Positions 21,454 to 29,089 of a DNA stretch of 50,812 nt are shown here, one piece after another. The notes under the pieces were generated by a model. It searched no databases, had not been told where the DNA came from, and saw only the letters and a program-made list of their open reading frames with translations. Made by a program: the position numbers and the translations under genes. This DNA is from a virus: the IMG/VR virus record IMGVR_UViG_3300046777_002561, positions 1-50,812 of that record; one strand, written 5' to 3'. Position 1 is the stretch's first letter, and each line of letters begins with the position of its first letter.

Positions 21454-21618
21454 ATGGGTAACACATACGAAGTTAAAGTATGGGAATCAGCAGTAGGTAG
21501 TGACCACTTTTACTGGTTGGAGATTTACAGAGGTGAGAGTATAATCAAGGCTCTCTACAACGTTTGGTGGTGTAAGCGCCAGGGTTGGAAATGTATTAAA
21601 TTGGAATATAGACCGTGA
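21454..21618 (+). CDS. Hypothetical Trp-rich protein, 54 residues
   Basis: Gap ORF starting MGNTYEVKVWESAVGSDH; five tryptophans and basic end. Starts 3 bases after the previous stop and overlaps the next GTG start. Pattern of a small alpha/beta domain; not recognised. Confidence 0.6.
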   Translation: MGNTYEVKVWESAVGSDHFYWLEIYRGESIIKALYNVWWCKRQGWKCIKLEYRP

Positions 21619-21899
21619 AATTCAAGTATATCTTTAAAAAACCAGATCGAGATCAGCTATGGGGCATGTCTCCAAGTCAGTTTAAGACTTTACTGAAACG
21701 TAAAGGGTTTGAAGTTGATAGAGACTTCTTCAAGATGGGTGCTATGGCTAAGAAAGGCAATCGACTGTATCGGTTTCGTTACTGGGCATTCCCCGACTTC
21801 TTTGTAGACATCAGCTGCCCTCTCAATGAATTTGATCGATGGGCAAATAGTGTAGATCGTACTATAAACTTTTACAATTTTCTCGAGGATTACAAATGA
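21615..21899 (+). CDS. Hypothetical basic protein, 94 residues
   Basis: GTG start overlapping the previous stop (GTGA). Basic N-terminal half (MSPSQFKTLLKRKGFEVDRDFF) followed by an aromatic region (YRFRYWAFPDFFVDI). Not recognised. Confidence 0.65.
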   Translation: MKFKYIFKKPDRDQLWGMSPSQFKTLLKRKGFEVDRDFFKMGAMAKKGNRLYRFRYWAFPDFFVDISCPLNEFDRWANSVDRTINFYNFLEDYK

Positions 21900-22078
21900 C
21901 CTTTGAAGACGAAGTAATCGAAATAGCTCGATCTAATATGAACCTTGTTCCTGAGATGGAAAAGTTATTGCGTACGGTATATCGAGCTGGTTATAATGAA
22001 TGCCTTAGAAACATCAAAGAAAAACATAATACCAGTTATACTGATAGTAATTCTGATGGCGGAATGGATCCAAGATGA
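21896..22078 (+). CDS. Hypothetical helical protein, 60 residues
   Basis: ATGA overlap with the previous gene. Helical (EVIEIARSNMNLVPEMEKLL), hydrophilic tail. No family recognised. Confidence 0.6.
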   Translation: MTFEDEVIEIARSNMNLVPEMEKLLRTVYRAGYNECLRNIKEKHNTSYTDSNSDGGMDPR

Positions 22079-22308
22079 AATGGTATTGCTATAATGAATA
22101 TGATCCAGACCATCCAGAGGCAGATGAGACTGGCGGATACATTGTAACTATTTCTGAAGATGAAATTAAACGGACATACTGGCCTTATTGGTATGAAAGA
22201 ATGTGCAAGAAGTTTGGTAAGACTGAAGTCGATGCCAAGTATAGTTTTAAAGAGTGTTTGGAAGATTGGATAATTGTCAATTGGGCCTGGGAGAATAAAC
22301 GTGACTGA
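22075..22308 (+). CDS. Hypothetical aromatic-rich protein, 77 residues
   Basis: Starts MKWYCYNEYDPDHPEADETGGYIVTISEDEI; the ISEDEI...YWPYWYERM pattern is known from small phage proteins of unknown function. ATGA start; its last codons overlap the following GTG start. Confidence 0.7.
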   Translation: MKWYCYNEYDPDHPEADETGGYIVTISEDEIKRTYWPYWYERMCKKFGKTEVDAKYSFKECLEDWIIVNWAWENKRD

Positions 22309-22756
22309 CAGAGAACTAATGCAGCAGGCTCTGGAGGCTATGGAGTACGCCGATGCCTGCTTGAAGAAGCAATTGACCACAAAAACCAAACACGAGTACG
22401 CGCAAGACTTGCTACTTGAGGCTGGCACCGCCCTGCGCGATAGGCTGGCGCAGCCAGAGCAGGAGCCTGTAGACAGCGCTGAGAAAGCAGCGGCCTACTT
22501 GGATGCGCGGCTGTGGGAGTTCATTGATATGGCTGCTGCGTGGCCGGAAGCGAAGCCAGACCCGCGCATTTGGGGGCATGTCATGGTGTACGCGCCAAAG
22601 CAGCCAAGCAAGCCGTGGGTGGGGCTGACGGATGAGGAGTTAGCCGAGATCGATGGTGTTGTGATGAAATATATCGGGACAGGAGAATATGTAATTGATG
22701 GCGAATATGAGTTTGCCCGGGCGATTGAAGCCAAACTGCGGGAGAAGAACACATGA
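22301..22756 (+). CDS. Modular phage protein (MTDRELMQQALEALE type), copy 1
   Basis: 151 residues from GTG 22301, chosen because MTDRELMQQALEA matches the paralogue at 22938. Modules: N-terminal MTDRELMQQALEA, an ALRDRLAQPEQEPV segment, KPWVGLTDEEL at about residue 105, and the end FARAIEAKLREKNT. The family is abundant in phages of betaproteobacteria; function unknown. Clearly GC-richer than the genes around it. Confidence 0.8.
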   Translation: MTDRELMQQALEAMEYADACLKKQLTTKTKHEYAQDLLLEAGTALRDRLAQPEQEPVDSAEKAAAYLDARLWEFIDMAAAWPEAKPDPRIWGHVMVYAPKQPSKPWVGLTDEELAEIDGVVMKYIGTGEYVIDGEYEFARAIEAKLREKNT

Positions 22757-22941
22757 CTGAGGCAGAAGAAGACTTAAGCAGCCACTACCAAGTTCAAGAG
22801 TCCCGTGTCATTTTACACCCTGCGTATTTAAAACCTGTGTTGCTGACCCGTTATGGGTGGGCCAAACGTCAGGGATTTTTTGGCGAAAGGGTGCAATGGT
22901 ACAAACAAGAAGTCACTGAAATCAAGGAGAAGAACACATGA
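22753..22941 (+). CDS. Hypothetical protein of the EKNT cassette group, 62 residues
   Basis: MTEAEEDLSSHYQVQESRV..., ends KEKNT like its neighbours. The final 15 bases GAGAAGAACACATGA are identical to those of the two flanking modular genes and supply the SD and start of the next gene. Middle part (PVLLTRYGWAKRQGFFGE) not recognised. Confidence 0.65.
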   Translation: MTEAEEDLSSHYQVQESRVILHPAYLKPVLLTRYGWAKRQGFFGERVQWYKQEVTEIKEKNT

Positions 22942-23444
22942 CTGACAGAGAACTAATGCAGCAGGCATTAGAGGCTTTGGAGGCTGTATACATGCCGTAT
23001 CACCAAGTGGTTATTGCCCTGCGTGAGAGGCTGGCGGAGCCGGAAGCAGATGAGTTGCTAAATATCGCCGAAGCCTTGCGCCAGATCGGCCTGACTCTGG
23101 TGCGTACCTGCAACGGTTTCCGCGTGATGAACTTGGGGCAGATCGAAGCTAACGGAGCAGCACAGCAGCAAGAGCCGGTGGCGTGGCGTTATGCACTTGA
23201 CGCCAGTGTTGAGGGCCAACGTTGGATTTACATTGATAAAGACCCACATCAATGGCTCCAAGAGCCTGCGATGGTAAATGCGGCAATAGAGGAGCTTCAC
23301 ACATCCCCGCAGCCAAGCAAGCCGTGGGTGGGGTTGACGGATGAGGATATCAGCATCATCTGGCGTGACATTGACGGAAGCGAAGGGATGCTGATGCGTT
23401 TTGCCCGGGCGATTGAAACCAAACTGCGGGAGAAGAACACATGA
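22938..23444 (+). CDS. Modular phage protein (MTDRELMQQALEALE type), copy 2
   Basis: 168 residues. Shares with copy 1 the N-terminus, the ALRERLAEPE segment, SKPWVGLTDE and the end FARAIETKLREKNT, but the middle is different (EALRQIGLTLVRTCNG; EPVAWRYAL...WIYIDKD), a mosaic pattern. GC-rich. Function unknown. Confidence 0.8.
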   Translation: MTDRELMQQALEALEAVYMPYHQVVIALRERLAEPEADELLNIAEALRQIGLTLVRTCNGFRVMNLGQIEANGAAQQQEPVAWRYALDASVEGQRWIYIDKDPHQWLQEPAMVNAAIEELHTSPQPSKPWVGLTDEDISIIWRDIDGSEGMLMRFARAIETKLREKNT

Positions 23445-23665
23445 GCATTGAATCACAAGCAAGATGGTACGCAATCAAGTTAATCTTGAAATACTTTAGC
23501 ATTTTAGCGGCCTTATTGGTTATAGGCTATATTGATCTATTTTATATGGCCGTTGCAGTGGTTGCTATGCTTGTTGTAATGATAGCAAGTGCCATATTTC
23601 AGGATGCTTACTATTCCAAACTATTAGAGTTGAATAAAGGTAGATGGAATGAACATAAGGATTAA
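23441..23665 (+). CDS. Two-TM small membrane protein, 74 residues
   Basis: Starts MSIESQARWYAIKLI; hydrophobic spans at about residues 12-30 and 32-52, then a charged tail (LLELNKGRWNEHKD). SD and start come from the shared GAGAAGAACACATGA junction. Overlaps copy 3 of the MNERI family by 17 bases. No family recognised. Confidence 0.7.
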   Translation: MSIESQARWYAIKLILKYFSILAALLVIGYIDLFYMAVAVVAMLVVMIASAIFQDAYYSKLLELNKGRWNEHKD

Positions 23666-23900
23666 AGAACTTGCTGAACAGGCTGGAGAATATGTGAATG
23701 AAGTTTATACTCCACCTGTGAGAAGCAAGACTCCTGGAAAGATTTGGGAGGATGGGCACATCGAGTGGCATACACAATTTAATCAAAAGTTCGCCGAGTT
23801 AATTGTTCGTGAAGTTTTTGCTAAGATCGAGAACGAAAGGTTTGAAGTATATCAACCTGTGAAAGAATCAGTAATGAAACATTTCGGAGTTGAACAATAA
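23649..23900 (+). CDS. MNERIRELA-family small protein, copy 3
   Basis: 83 residues: MNIRIKELAEQAGEYVNE, then QKFAELIVREVFAKI and the end KHFGVEQ. The invariant Cys of RExC is Val here. Middle insert (PPVRSKTPGKIWEDGHIEWH) is specific to this copy. Confidence 0.8.
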   Translation: MNIRIKELAEQAGEYVNEVYTPPVRSKTPGKIWEDGHIEWHTQFNQKFAELIVREVFAKIENERFEVYQPVKESVMKHFGVEQ

Positions 23901-24037
23901 TGACCTTTTTTATAATAGTGTCCTGTTTTTTAATGTTGCTACTCTGCATTTTGTTAGTGTTTGTATTTGACGATATTGTATTAAACAAGCACTTTACTAA
24001 GAAACTACATCAGAGACTGGGTGTTGAACGTGATTAG
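23900..24037 (+). CDS. Small single-TM protein, 45 residues
   Basis: Gap ORF starting MTFFIIVSCFLMLLLCILL, one long N-terminal hydrophobic span (about residues 2-25) and a basic tail. TAATG overlap with the preceding gene and an 8-base overlap with the next. Family unknown. Confidence 0.65.
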   Translation: MTFFIIVSCFLMLLLCILLVFVFDDIVLNKHFTKKLHQRLGVERD

Positions 24038-24176
24038 GTGGTACTGGGATAAGTTTATGCAGCATATTGGATATAGAAAAGTCTGGTACTTTCCTACCAA
24101 CCACATGTGCGGCCTAGCTGACTTTTGGCAATGGGAATACAGGCCCGACCTATCGAAGGGAGTATATCGACGATGA
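24030..24176 (+). CDS. Hypothetical Trp/Tyr-rich protein, 48 residues
   Basis: GTG start at 24030 inside the end of the TM gene. Sequence begins MIRWYWDKFMQHIGYRKVW and ends with WEYRPDLSKGVYRR. Its stop overlaps the ATG of MNERI copy 4. Not recognised. Confidence 0.6.
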   Translation: MIRWYWDKFMQHIGYRKVWYFPTNHMCGLADFWQWEYRPDLSKGVYRR

Positions 24177-24376
24177 ATGAACGAATTCGAGAACTCGCTT
24201 ATAGAGCTGCAAACGGTATGCTTTCATACGATGCCGAAGGTGAATGGCAATTGAGTGAGCAAGAATGTAATAAGTTCGCCGAGTTGATTGTTCGGGAATG
24301 CCTTTCATATGCCAAAGAAGGTGACTTAGATTTTATGAAGTTTATGATTAAGAAACATTTCGGAGTTGAGGAATGA
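24173..24376 (+). CDS. MNERIRELA-family small protein, copy 4
   Basis: 67 residues from ATG 24173 (the ATGA overlap), MNERIRELAYRAANGML, NKFAELIVRECLSYA, ending KKHFGVEE. Closest to the family consensus. Confidence 0.82.
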   Translation: MNERIRELAYRAANGMLSYDAEGEWQLSEQECNKFAELIVRECLSYAKEGDLDFMKFMIKKHFGVEE

Positions 24377-24540
24377 AAGATGAGCGCTTAGAAATGCTAA
24401 GTGATAAGGTTCGCATGGGTGTACCTATTGACTTTAGAGAGGCCATTGAGGTAATTGACTATCAGATGAAATTGCAACAAGAACAAAAAAACAATTCTTG
24501 GATTTACAAAGTGCGAAGATTTTTTGGATTTAAACCATGA
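24373..24540 (+). CDS. Hypothetical protein, 55 residues
   Basis: Gap ORF MKDERLEMLSDKVRMGVPIDF..., helical, basic C-terminus (IYKVRRFFGFKP). ATGA overlaps on both sides. No family recognised, but the register and composition support it. Confidence 0.65.
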   Translation: MKDERLEMLSDKVRMGVPIDFREAIEVIDYQMKLQQEQKNNSWIYKVRRFFGFKP

Positions 24541-24749
24541 ACACAATTAGATTATGTAAAAGAGAAGTAGAGAGAATTAAAGAACTCTTTGATACCATTC
24601 ATACCACTGGCAATGTAGGATTTGTTACTCTGACTCAACATGATGAAGAAACTGGTATTGGTTATGAACTCAGAGCAACCTTTCAGATTACTCACAAAGA
24701 CACCGATGGTGATTTTGTTGTCACCATCACTGACCACAGAGATTGGTAA
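24537..24749 (+). CDS. Conserved small phage protein, 70 residues
   Basis: MNTIRLCKREVERIKELFDTI, then GNVGFVTLTQ and GIGYELRATFQITHKDTDGDFVVTITDHRDW. This helix plus beta layout is familiar from phage accessory genes of unknown function. ATGA start. Confidence 0.75.
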   Translation: MNTIRLCKREVERIKELFDTIHTTGNVGFVTLTQHDEETGIGYELRATFQITHKDTDGDFVVTITDHRDW

Positions 24750-24750
24750 T

Positions 24751-24951
24751 ATGAATGAACTAATTCGAGAACTTGCTCTACGAGCTGGATACCAGGCAGA
24801 TATGTTTGGTATGGGGCATTGGGACCAGCCTGAATGTCGAAAGTTCGCTGAGTTGATTGTAGAAGAGTGCTGTGCACAAATTCATGACCGTGGTCAATAC
24901 AGCAACGGCGACTGGGCAAAATATCGTATTCGTAAACACTTTGGACTATGA
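24751..24951 (+). CDS. MNERIRELA-family small protein, copy 5
   Basis: 66 residues from ATG 24751, MNELIRELALRAGYQADM, CRKFAELIVEECCAQI, ending RIRKHFGL. The start follows the previous stop by one base; longer in-frame starts lie inside the upstream gene. Most diverged copy. Confidence 0.8.
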   Translation: MNELIRELALRAGYQADMFGMGHWDQPECRKFAELIVEECCAQIHDRGQYSNGDWAKYRIRKHFGL

Positions 24952-25202
24952 ATAATTTTACACATCATTGCCCTGATTGGGACTTCACGCAAATTGATAG
25001 ATATGATCCAGAATTCAATTGCTGCACCTGTAATTTTTCAGATATCAATGTTGCCTTAGAAGTATTAGAAGACTTAAGAGGTTACAGTGGTGTTGGTACT
25101 GATGGTAATCCATATGATACTCCATCATGGAATGCTGCTCTATCTGCTGCAGCTGATGTTATAAGATTTAGAATGGAAAAAAATGATACATCCGAATCCT
25201 GA
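24948..25202 (+). CDS. Hypothetical Cys/His-containing protein, 84 residues
   Basis: MNNFTHHCPDWDFTQIDRYD with CC.C near residues 25-28 (NCCTCNF), a possible metal site. Middle has DLRGYSGVGTDGNPYD. ATGA start. Not recognised. Confidence 0.65.
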   Translation: MNNFTHHCPDWDFTQIDRYDPEFNCCTCNFSDINVALEVLEDLRGYSGVGTDGNPYDTPSWNAALSAAADVIRFRMEKNDTSES

Positions 25203-25404
25203 TTGCGAACGTCATTGTAAATTTGTGTATGGATATAGCATGACTACTGACGTGTACTACAATCCTGTCTATGACCGGCATGGTAACAATTTGAATCCAG
25301 ACGGCAACGTTACAAGTGGAACCATTGACTGTGTGGAGTGCCATAAACGGTGGGCATACTCTACACAATACGGAAAAACAACATTTAGTGAGGTTATACA
25401 ATGA
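25183..25404 (+). CDS. Hypothetical protein with Cys/His pairs, 73 residues
   Basis: MIHPNPDCERHCKFVYG with CERHC at residues 8-12 and CVECH at about residues 50-54, a plausible zinc site. Overlaps the previous gene by 20 bases and couples to the next by ATGA. No named family. Confidence 0.65.
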   Translation: MIHPNPDCERHCKFVYGYSMTTDVYYNPVYDRHGNNLNPDGNVTSGTIDCVECHKRWAYSTQYGKTTFSEVIQ

Positions 25405-25880
25405 ACAGCTACGAAAAACATGCCATGATAGAATTTAGAGCAGCAGGTTGGACTGATGAACATGGTAAATTTAAAGATGACATGCAAGAGGCCATTTGCA
25501 CCCATGTATTGAAGTTGCTTGAAGTGTTTGATGGTGAAGGACATTCTGGAACTTCTGCTCCGTATGCGATTAATCTATTTGAGAAACTGGCGAAGTTTGA
25601 ACCCGTTGCACCATTGACTGGTGAAGATTGGGAATGGCACGATGTCAGTTCTTACAGTACTCCTGATAAGGGCCCTGTCTACCAAAACAAACGATGTGGT
25701 CATGTATTCAAAGATGATACTGGTGCTTATGATATTGATGGTGTCATATTTTACGATTGGTACACCAGAGAAGAAACTGGTGAGCGATATAAATCATATT
25801 ACACTTGCAAAGAAAGTAGAGTGCCTGTAACATTTCCCTATGTCCCTAAGTCTGAGTATAGAGAGCGACCAAGTGAGTGA
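25401..25880 (+). CDS. Conserved phage protein, 159 residues
   Basis: MNSYEKHAMIEFRAAGW, EGHSGTSAPYAINLFEKLAKFEP, PLTGEDWEW, NKRCGHVFKD, then SRVPVTFPYVPKSEYRERP. This set of motifs marks a protein widely conserved in phages of different families; function unknown. No TM or catalytic signature. Confidence 0.88.
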   Translation: MNSYEKHAMIEFRAAGWTDEHGKFKDDMQEAICTHVLKLLEVFDGEGHSGTSAPYAINLFEKLAKFEPVAPLTGEDWEWHDVSSYSTPDKGPVYQNKRCGHVFKDDTGAYDIDGVIFYDWYTREETGERYKSYYTCKESRVPVTFPYVPKSEYRERPSE

Positions 25881-26073
25881 ACAACGCAAATCCTCCAATA
25901 GGACCACCGTGGTTATTCAATTTGATGAATATACCAATGATTATTTTATCGAGATTCCACCTGATATGTGTAATGCAGTTGACTTTAAGGTTGGAGATAC
26001 TATAATATGGGAAAAGAAGGATGAGGAAACCTGGATCTTAAGGAAGAAGGATGAGCGACATTTGGACCCGTAG
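25873..26073 (+). CDS. AbrB/MazE-like swapped-hairpin protein
   Basis: 66 residues from GTG 25873, which overlaps the previous stop; a longer ORF start lies in the upstream gene. Residues 18-62 (YFIEIPPDMCNAVDFKVGDTIIWEKKDEETWILRKK) follow the AbrB/MazE/SpoVT beta-hairpin pattern (IPxxxCxxxxxKxGDxxxW). DNA binding is the family norm, so a small regulator is likely. Confidence 0.65.
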   Translation: MSEQRKSSNRTTVVIQFDEYTNDYFIEIPPDMCNAVDFKVGDTIIWEKKDEETWILRKKDERHLDP

Positions 26074-26296
26074 AACAGAAATAGATAGAGCCCGCAACAA
26101 AAAGATGCAGGAGTTAATGGCAGAATATGATAAGACCGTTTATTATCCTGCCAAGAATGCCTTGATTGAAGAATGTGGTAAGATTGGTCATCGAGGCGGA
26201 AAGTATCATGACAATGGATTTGGTTGGTCTTGGTTTTATTGTCATGGATGTGGTGGTCGCTACGACATAACTGGTCCCAATGGAGAGAAAAAATGA
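26051..26296 (+). CDS. Hypothetical protein with C-terminal CHGCG motif, 81 residues
   Basis: Helical N-terminal half (RARNKKMQELMAEY), then EECGKIGHRGG and FYCHGCGGRYDI, which supplies Cys and His residues for a zinc ribbon. SD AAGGA. Family uncertain. Confidence 0.7.
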   Translation: MSDIWTRRTEIDRARNKKMQELMAEYDKTVYYPAKNALIEECGKIGHRGGKYHDNGFGWSWFYCHGCGGRYDITGPNGEKK

Positions 26297-26676
26297 GTAA
26301 ATTATTAGAAGCGATGCAGGCACTAGATACTGGTGATAGAAAATATATTACACCTAAAAAATCTAAATTATTTGAAAATGTAGTTAATGTAAAAAGCACT
26401 ATCTATGAAGATAAACAGTCTATCAATGTAGCCAAAGTTTATAGGGTTTCTGCTACGTTTGGCACCCAAGTAATGATAACAGATACTGAATTATTGAGGA
26501 ATCCTCATGCATTAGAGTATGCTGCCGATAATGCGAAGAGAGCTGTAGCGGAGGCTGTATTTGGTGAATTTAGACCTATTATTATACAAATCTACAACGC
26601 ATTATATGATTATGATGTAGAGCAAGCACGCAAATTGCTATCTGAACTTGAAATACAAATGTTTAATGATAGGTGA
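26293..26676 (+). CDS. Hypothetical protein, 127 residues
   Basis: From ATG 26293 (ATGA overlap): MSKLLEAMQALDTGDRK. Alpha/beta with a long helix LEYAADNAKRAVAEAVFGEFR. Not recognised; the conserved-looking end (ARKLLSELEIQMF) suggests a folded domain. Confidence 0.7.
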   Translation: MSKLLEAMQALDTGDRKYITPKKSKLFENVVNVKSTIYEDKQSINVAKVYRVSATFGTQVMITDTELLRNPHALEYAADNAKRAVAEAVFGEFRPIIIQIYNALYDYDVEQARKLLSELEIQMFNDR

Positions 26677-27000
26677 ATGGTGAAAGAATATCTAGATGAG
26701 GATGGTTATCCTACTGAAGAAGCAATTGAACAGATAGAAAACTGGTCCTATAATGATCCTAGGGGCTGGTTCAAGTTTATTGAAAACATCTGGCATTTAA
26801 GGTCTTGGGGTTGGGCAGAAGGTTATTTTAAGGAAAATGAATCTGATCCAGCAGACAAATATCAATATTACATCAGCACTGCTGGTTGGTCTGGCAATGA
26901 GGACATTATAAGGGCTATGCAAGTGAATAACATTCTTTGGTCCGATACCTGGGTACAGACTCGCCGAGGCGGGCACTATATTTTTGAAATAAAGGATTAA
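26677..27000 (+). CDS. Conserved phage protein, 107 residues
   Basis: MVKEYLDEDGYPTEEAIEQIENW, IWHLRSWGW, YYISTAGWSGNEDIIRAM, SDTWVQTRRGGHYIFEI. This combination is familiar from many phage genomes, function unknown. It begins directly after the previous stop. Confidence 0.82.
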   Translation: MVKEYLDEDGYPTEEAIEQIENWSYNDPRGWFKFIENIWHLRSWGWAEGYFKENESDPADKYQYYISTAGWSGNEDIIRAMQVNNILWSDTWVQTRRGGHYIFEIKD

Positions 27001-27004
27001 AAAG

Positions 27005-27265
27005 ATGGCACACATTATTCGTGATGGTGAAGTAGTACCTATTGCAATTCCTTTAGGAAAGCGTGTTAAGATTGGTAGTAACTATAGGGAACCACTGGAA
27101 AACTATGTTGCTAACGATCAATTATGGATTCAAGATATCTTTACATTTAACCAAATTCCTTGGTATGCCATTAAAAATAGAACAGAAAAATGGTTTATTT
27201 ATGCCGTTCTTTCGTGTTCAGCAATCTATATATTATCGTTCATTGGAAGATACCTAACTAATTAA
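27005..27265 (+). CDS. Small protein with C-terminal TM span, 86 residues
   Basis: Soluble N-terminal 60 residues (GDGEVVPIAIPL-type beta start) and one hydrophobic span at about residues 65-82 (FIYAVLSCSAIYILSFIG). Tail-anchored topology. Unrecognised. It abuts the amidotransferase-like gene. Confidence 0.65.
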   Translation: MAHIIRDGEVVPIAIPLGKRVKIGSNYREPLENYVANDQLWIQDIFTFNQIPWYAIKNRTEKWFIYAVLSCSAIYILSFIGRYLTN

Positions 27266-27897
27266 TGTCAAAAAAGATAGCAATATTTGTCAATCATCCT
27301 CAATGTTCCATCCAGTCAGTCAACGGTGTGATGGAAGCTTTGCCAGAATACTCATTTAAGATATTTACAAAACACCATGTGGAAAAATCGTTTTTTGACG
27401 ATGTCCACATGGTTTGTTTTCCTGGAGGGATTGGCGATAGTGATTCTTTTGACGATTTATTAAGGAAGAACAAAGATGAAATTAAAAAGATTGTGCAGCA
27501 AGGTAGGCCGTATTTGGGAATATGCATGGGTGCTTATTGGTGTGACAGCTTTTACTTTGATTTCCTTAAAGGGACTCGTGTGGTTCAGTACATCAAGGCT
27601 AGGGGAGCATGTACTAAAAGACCTCACGCAAAAGCTATACCAATAACTTGGAAAGGTCACCAGGACAGAATGTTCTTCTATGATGGATGCACATTTGAAG
27701 GTGGTGACTATGTAACAGTTGCAACATATGCAGAAACAGGTTATACTATGGCAATGACTCAAGAAAACCTTGGTCTAATTGGCTGTCATCCGGAAGCAAC
27801 GCAACACTGGTTTGATAGCTATAATTATATGAAAGAACATTGGCATCATGGTATGCATCATAAACTACTTAATCAATTTGTAAAGAAATTATTATGA
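27265..27897 (+). CDS. Class I glutamine-amidotransferase-like protein (BPL_N type)
   Basis: The 210-residue protein has the class I GATase triad: Cys87 in the nucleophile elbow YLGICMGAYW, and His175 and Glu177 in GCHPEATQHW. PGGIGDS near residue 53 fits the oxyanion region. The layout is closest to the N-terminal domain found in biotin-protein-ligase-type proteins, not to a full synthetase; no acceptor domain is fused. Substrate is unknown; it may hydrolyse glutamine for a partner enzyme or act on another amide. Start is a TAATG-style overlap with the upstream TM gene. Confidence 0.8.
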   Translation: MSKKIAIFVNHPQCSIQSVNGVMEALPEYSFKIFTKHHVEKSFFDDVHMVCFPGGIGDSDSFDDLLRKNKDEIKKIVQQGRPYLGICMGAYWCDSFYFDFLKGTRVVQYIKARGACTKRPHAKAIPITWKGHQDRMFFYDGCTFEGGDYVTVATYAETGYTMAMTQENLGLIGCHPEATQHWFDSYNYMKEHWHHGMHHKLLNQFVKKLL

Positions 27898-28136
27898 AAT
27901 TTGATAGATTTGACTTTGAGCAGCAATTGCTAGATTGCTGGAATATAACCAAAGACCTTAAGACTGTGTATGAAGGCATTTGCGATTCTAGTCCTGCATT
28001 GACTGAAGATCAAATCGGCAATGCTTTAATGGGTCTTGAGACATTGTACGAACTAAAATTTAACAAACTATGGTCAATGTTTGAAAATGGTGTGAATCAA
28101 CGATCAATTAATAGTACAAAGGAAGACCATGTATAA
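27894..28136 (+). CDS. Conserved small phage protein, 80 residues
   Basis: MKFDRFDFEQQLLDCWNITKDL, with DSSPALTEDQIGNALMGLETLYELKFNKLW; a helical family seen in other phages, function unknown. ATGA start. Confidence 0.75.
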   Translation: MKFDRFDFEQQLLDCWNITKDLKTVYEGICDSSPALTEDQIGNALMGLETLYELKFNKLWSMFENGVNQRSINSTKEDHV

Positions 28137-28386
28137 GTGGCGCGAAACTAGTAATATGAATTATTACTTCAGAGAGTCTGATGGTAGGATCGTGGGTGCA
28201 TCTTGGCATGCCGCACTATCTACAGCTTTTTATTCTGCCAAGATCTATACTGAGACTTTTCCATTTACCAATGACTGCGAGAAATACTTAGGGCACTATA
28301 TCAATGAGGGTGCTGCTAAAATAGCAGTAGAAAAATATTGGCTGCAACAATCTAATACTTTAGAATACAATGAAAATAGTAATTAA
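28129..28386 (+). CDS. Hypothetical protein, 85 residues
   Basis: MYKWRETSNMNYYFRESDGRIVG then a CEKYLGHYINEGAAKIAVEKYW helix; a compact alpha/beta pattern seen in phage accessory genes. Overlaps both neighbours (8 and 17 bases). Confidence 0.7.
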   Translation: MYKWRETSNMNYYFRESDGRIVGASWHAALSTAFYSAKIYTETFPFTNDCEKYLGHYINEGAAKIAVEKYWLQQSNTLEYNENSN

Positions 28387-28696
28387 CAGGTGCTGGGGTG
28401 GATTTAATTTGTCTTTTGAGGCGTATAAGCTAGTTGCCGAACGTAAAGGTTGGCAACATGCTGTTGATGATTGGGAAAATGATTACTGGATAATTTCTTC
28501 TAATGTTTACAGTGTTGCCAGTGACTTAGATAGAAATGATCCAGATCTTATTGCAGTAGTTGAGCAATTAGGTAATAAGGCAGATGGAGACCATTCAGAA
28601 TTAAAGATTGTTAATATTCCTGATGATGTGGATTGGTATATTCATGATTATGATGGTATGGAAAAAGTTCACGAACATCATAGAGAATGGTCATAA
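28370..28696 (+). CDS. Conserved phage protein (MKIVINRCWGGFNLS type)
   Basis: 108 residues: MKIVINRCWGGFNLSFEAYKL, NDPDLIAVVEQLG, LKIVNIPDDVDWYIHDYDGMEKVHE. A well-spread phage protein of unknown function. Last rightward gene; its stop overlaps that of the leftward gene at 28691 with no terminator between. Confidence 0.85.
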   Translation: MKIVINRCWGGFNLSFEAYKLVAERKGWQHAVDDWENDYWIISSNVYSVASDLDRNDPDLIAVVEQLGNKADGDHSELKIVNIPDDVDWYIHDYDGMEKVHEHHREWS

Positions 28697-29089
28697 CTTT
28701 TTAAGATGTGACCTATTTACTCTAACCATAATCCAAGTATTATACCAAAGTTCTGAATTCTCTAATACACCTCTCACAAACTGTTCTTTAGCTTCTAAGT
28801 AATTAGTTGCCCCTTTTGAAAGGCAAAGGTGTAGGATTTCTCTAGTAAAGTTATCCTTACCTAGCTTTTCAACATCAGCCTTAAGTTCATCAGAACTTGA
28901 CCAATACTCCTTCCAATCACTCTCAACCTTAAACCTAACACGTTTTTTGTTTACTTGTTTGCGTTTTGGTGTCCAGAATAACTTCTTACCAATATACTTT
29001 CTATTACTAATTATATTTGTAATGCAATAAACAAACCCGACATATTGGCCGGGTTCAGTAAATTCTTCACCATGATACATCCAACTCAT
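28691..29089 (-). CDS. GIY-YIG-like endonuclease protein
   Basis: 132 residues. GFVYCITN...RKYIGKKLFW is a GIY-YIG-type motif with VYC in place of GIY, followed by a basic region and a Ser-rich WSSSDELKADVEKLG segment, like small endonucleases of T4-like phages. It may be a stand-alone nuclease or a homing-derived gene; it sits at the junction between the accessory block and the nucleotide genes. Confidence 0.75.
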   Translation of the reverse strand: MSWMYHGEEFTEPGQYVGFVYCITNIISNRKYIGKKLFWTPKRKQVNKKRVRFKVESDWKEYWSSSDELKADVEKLGKDNFTREILHLCLSKGATNYLEAKEQFVRGVLENSELWYNTWIMVRVNRSHLKKL

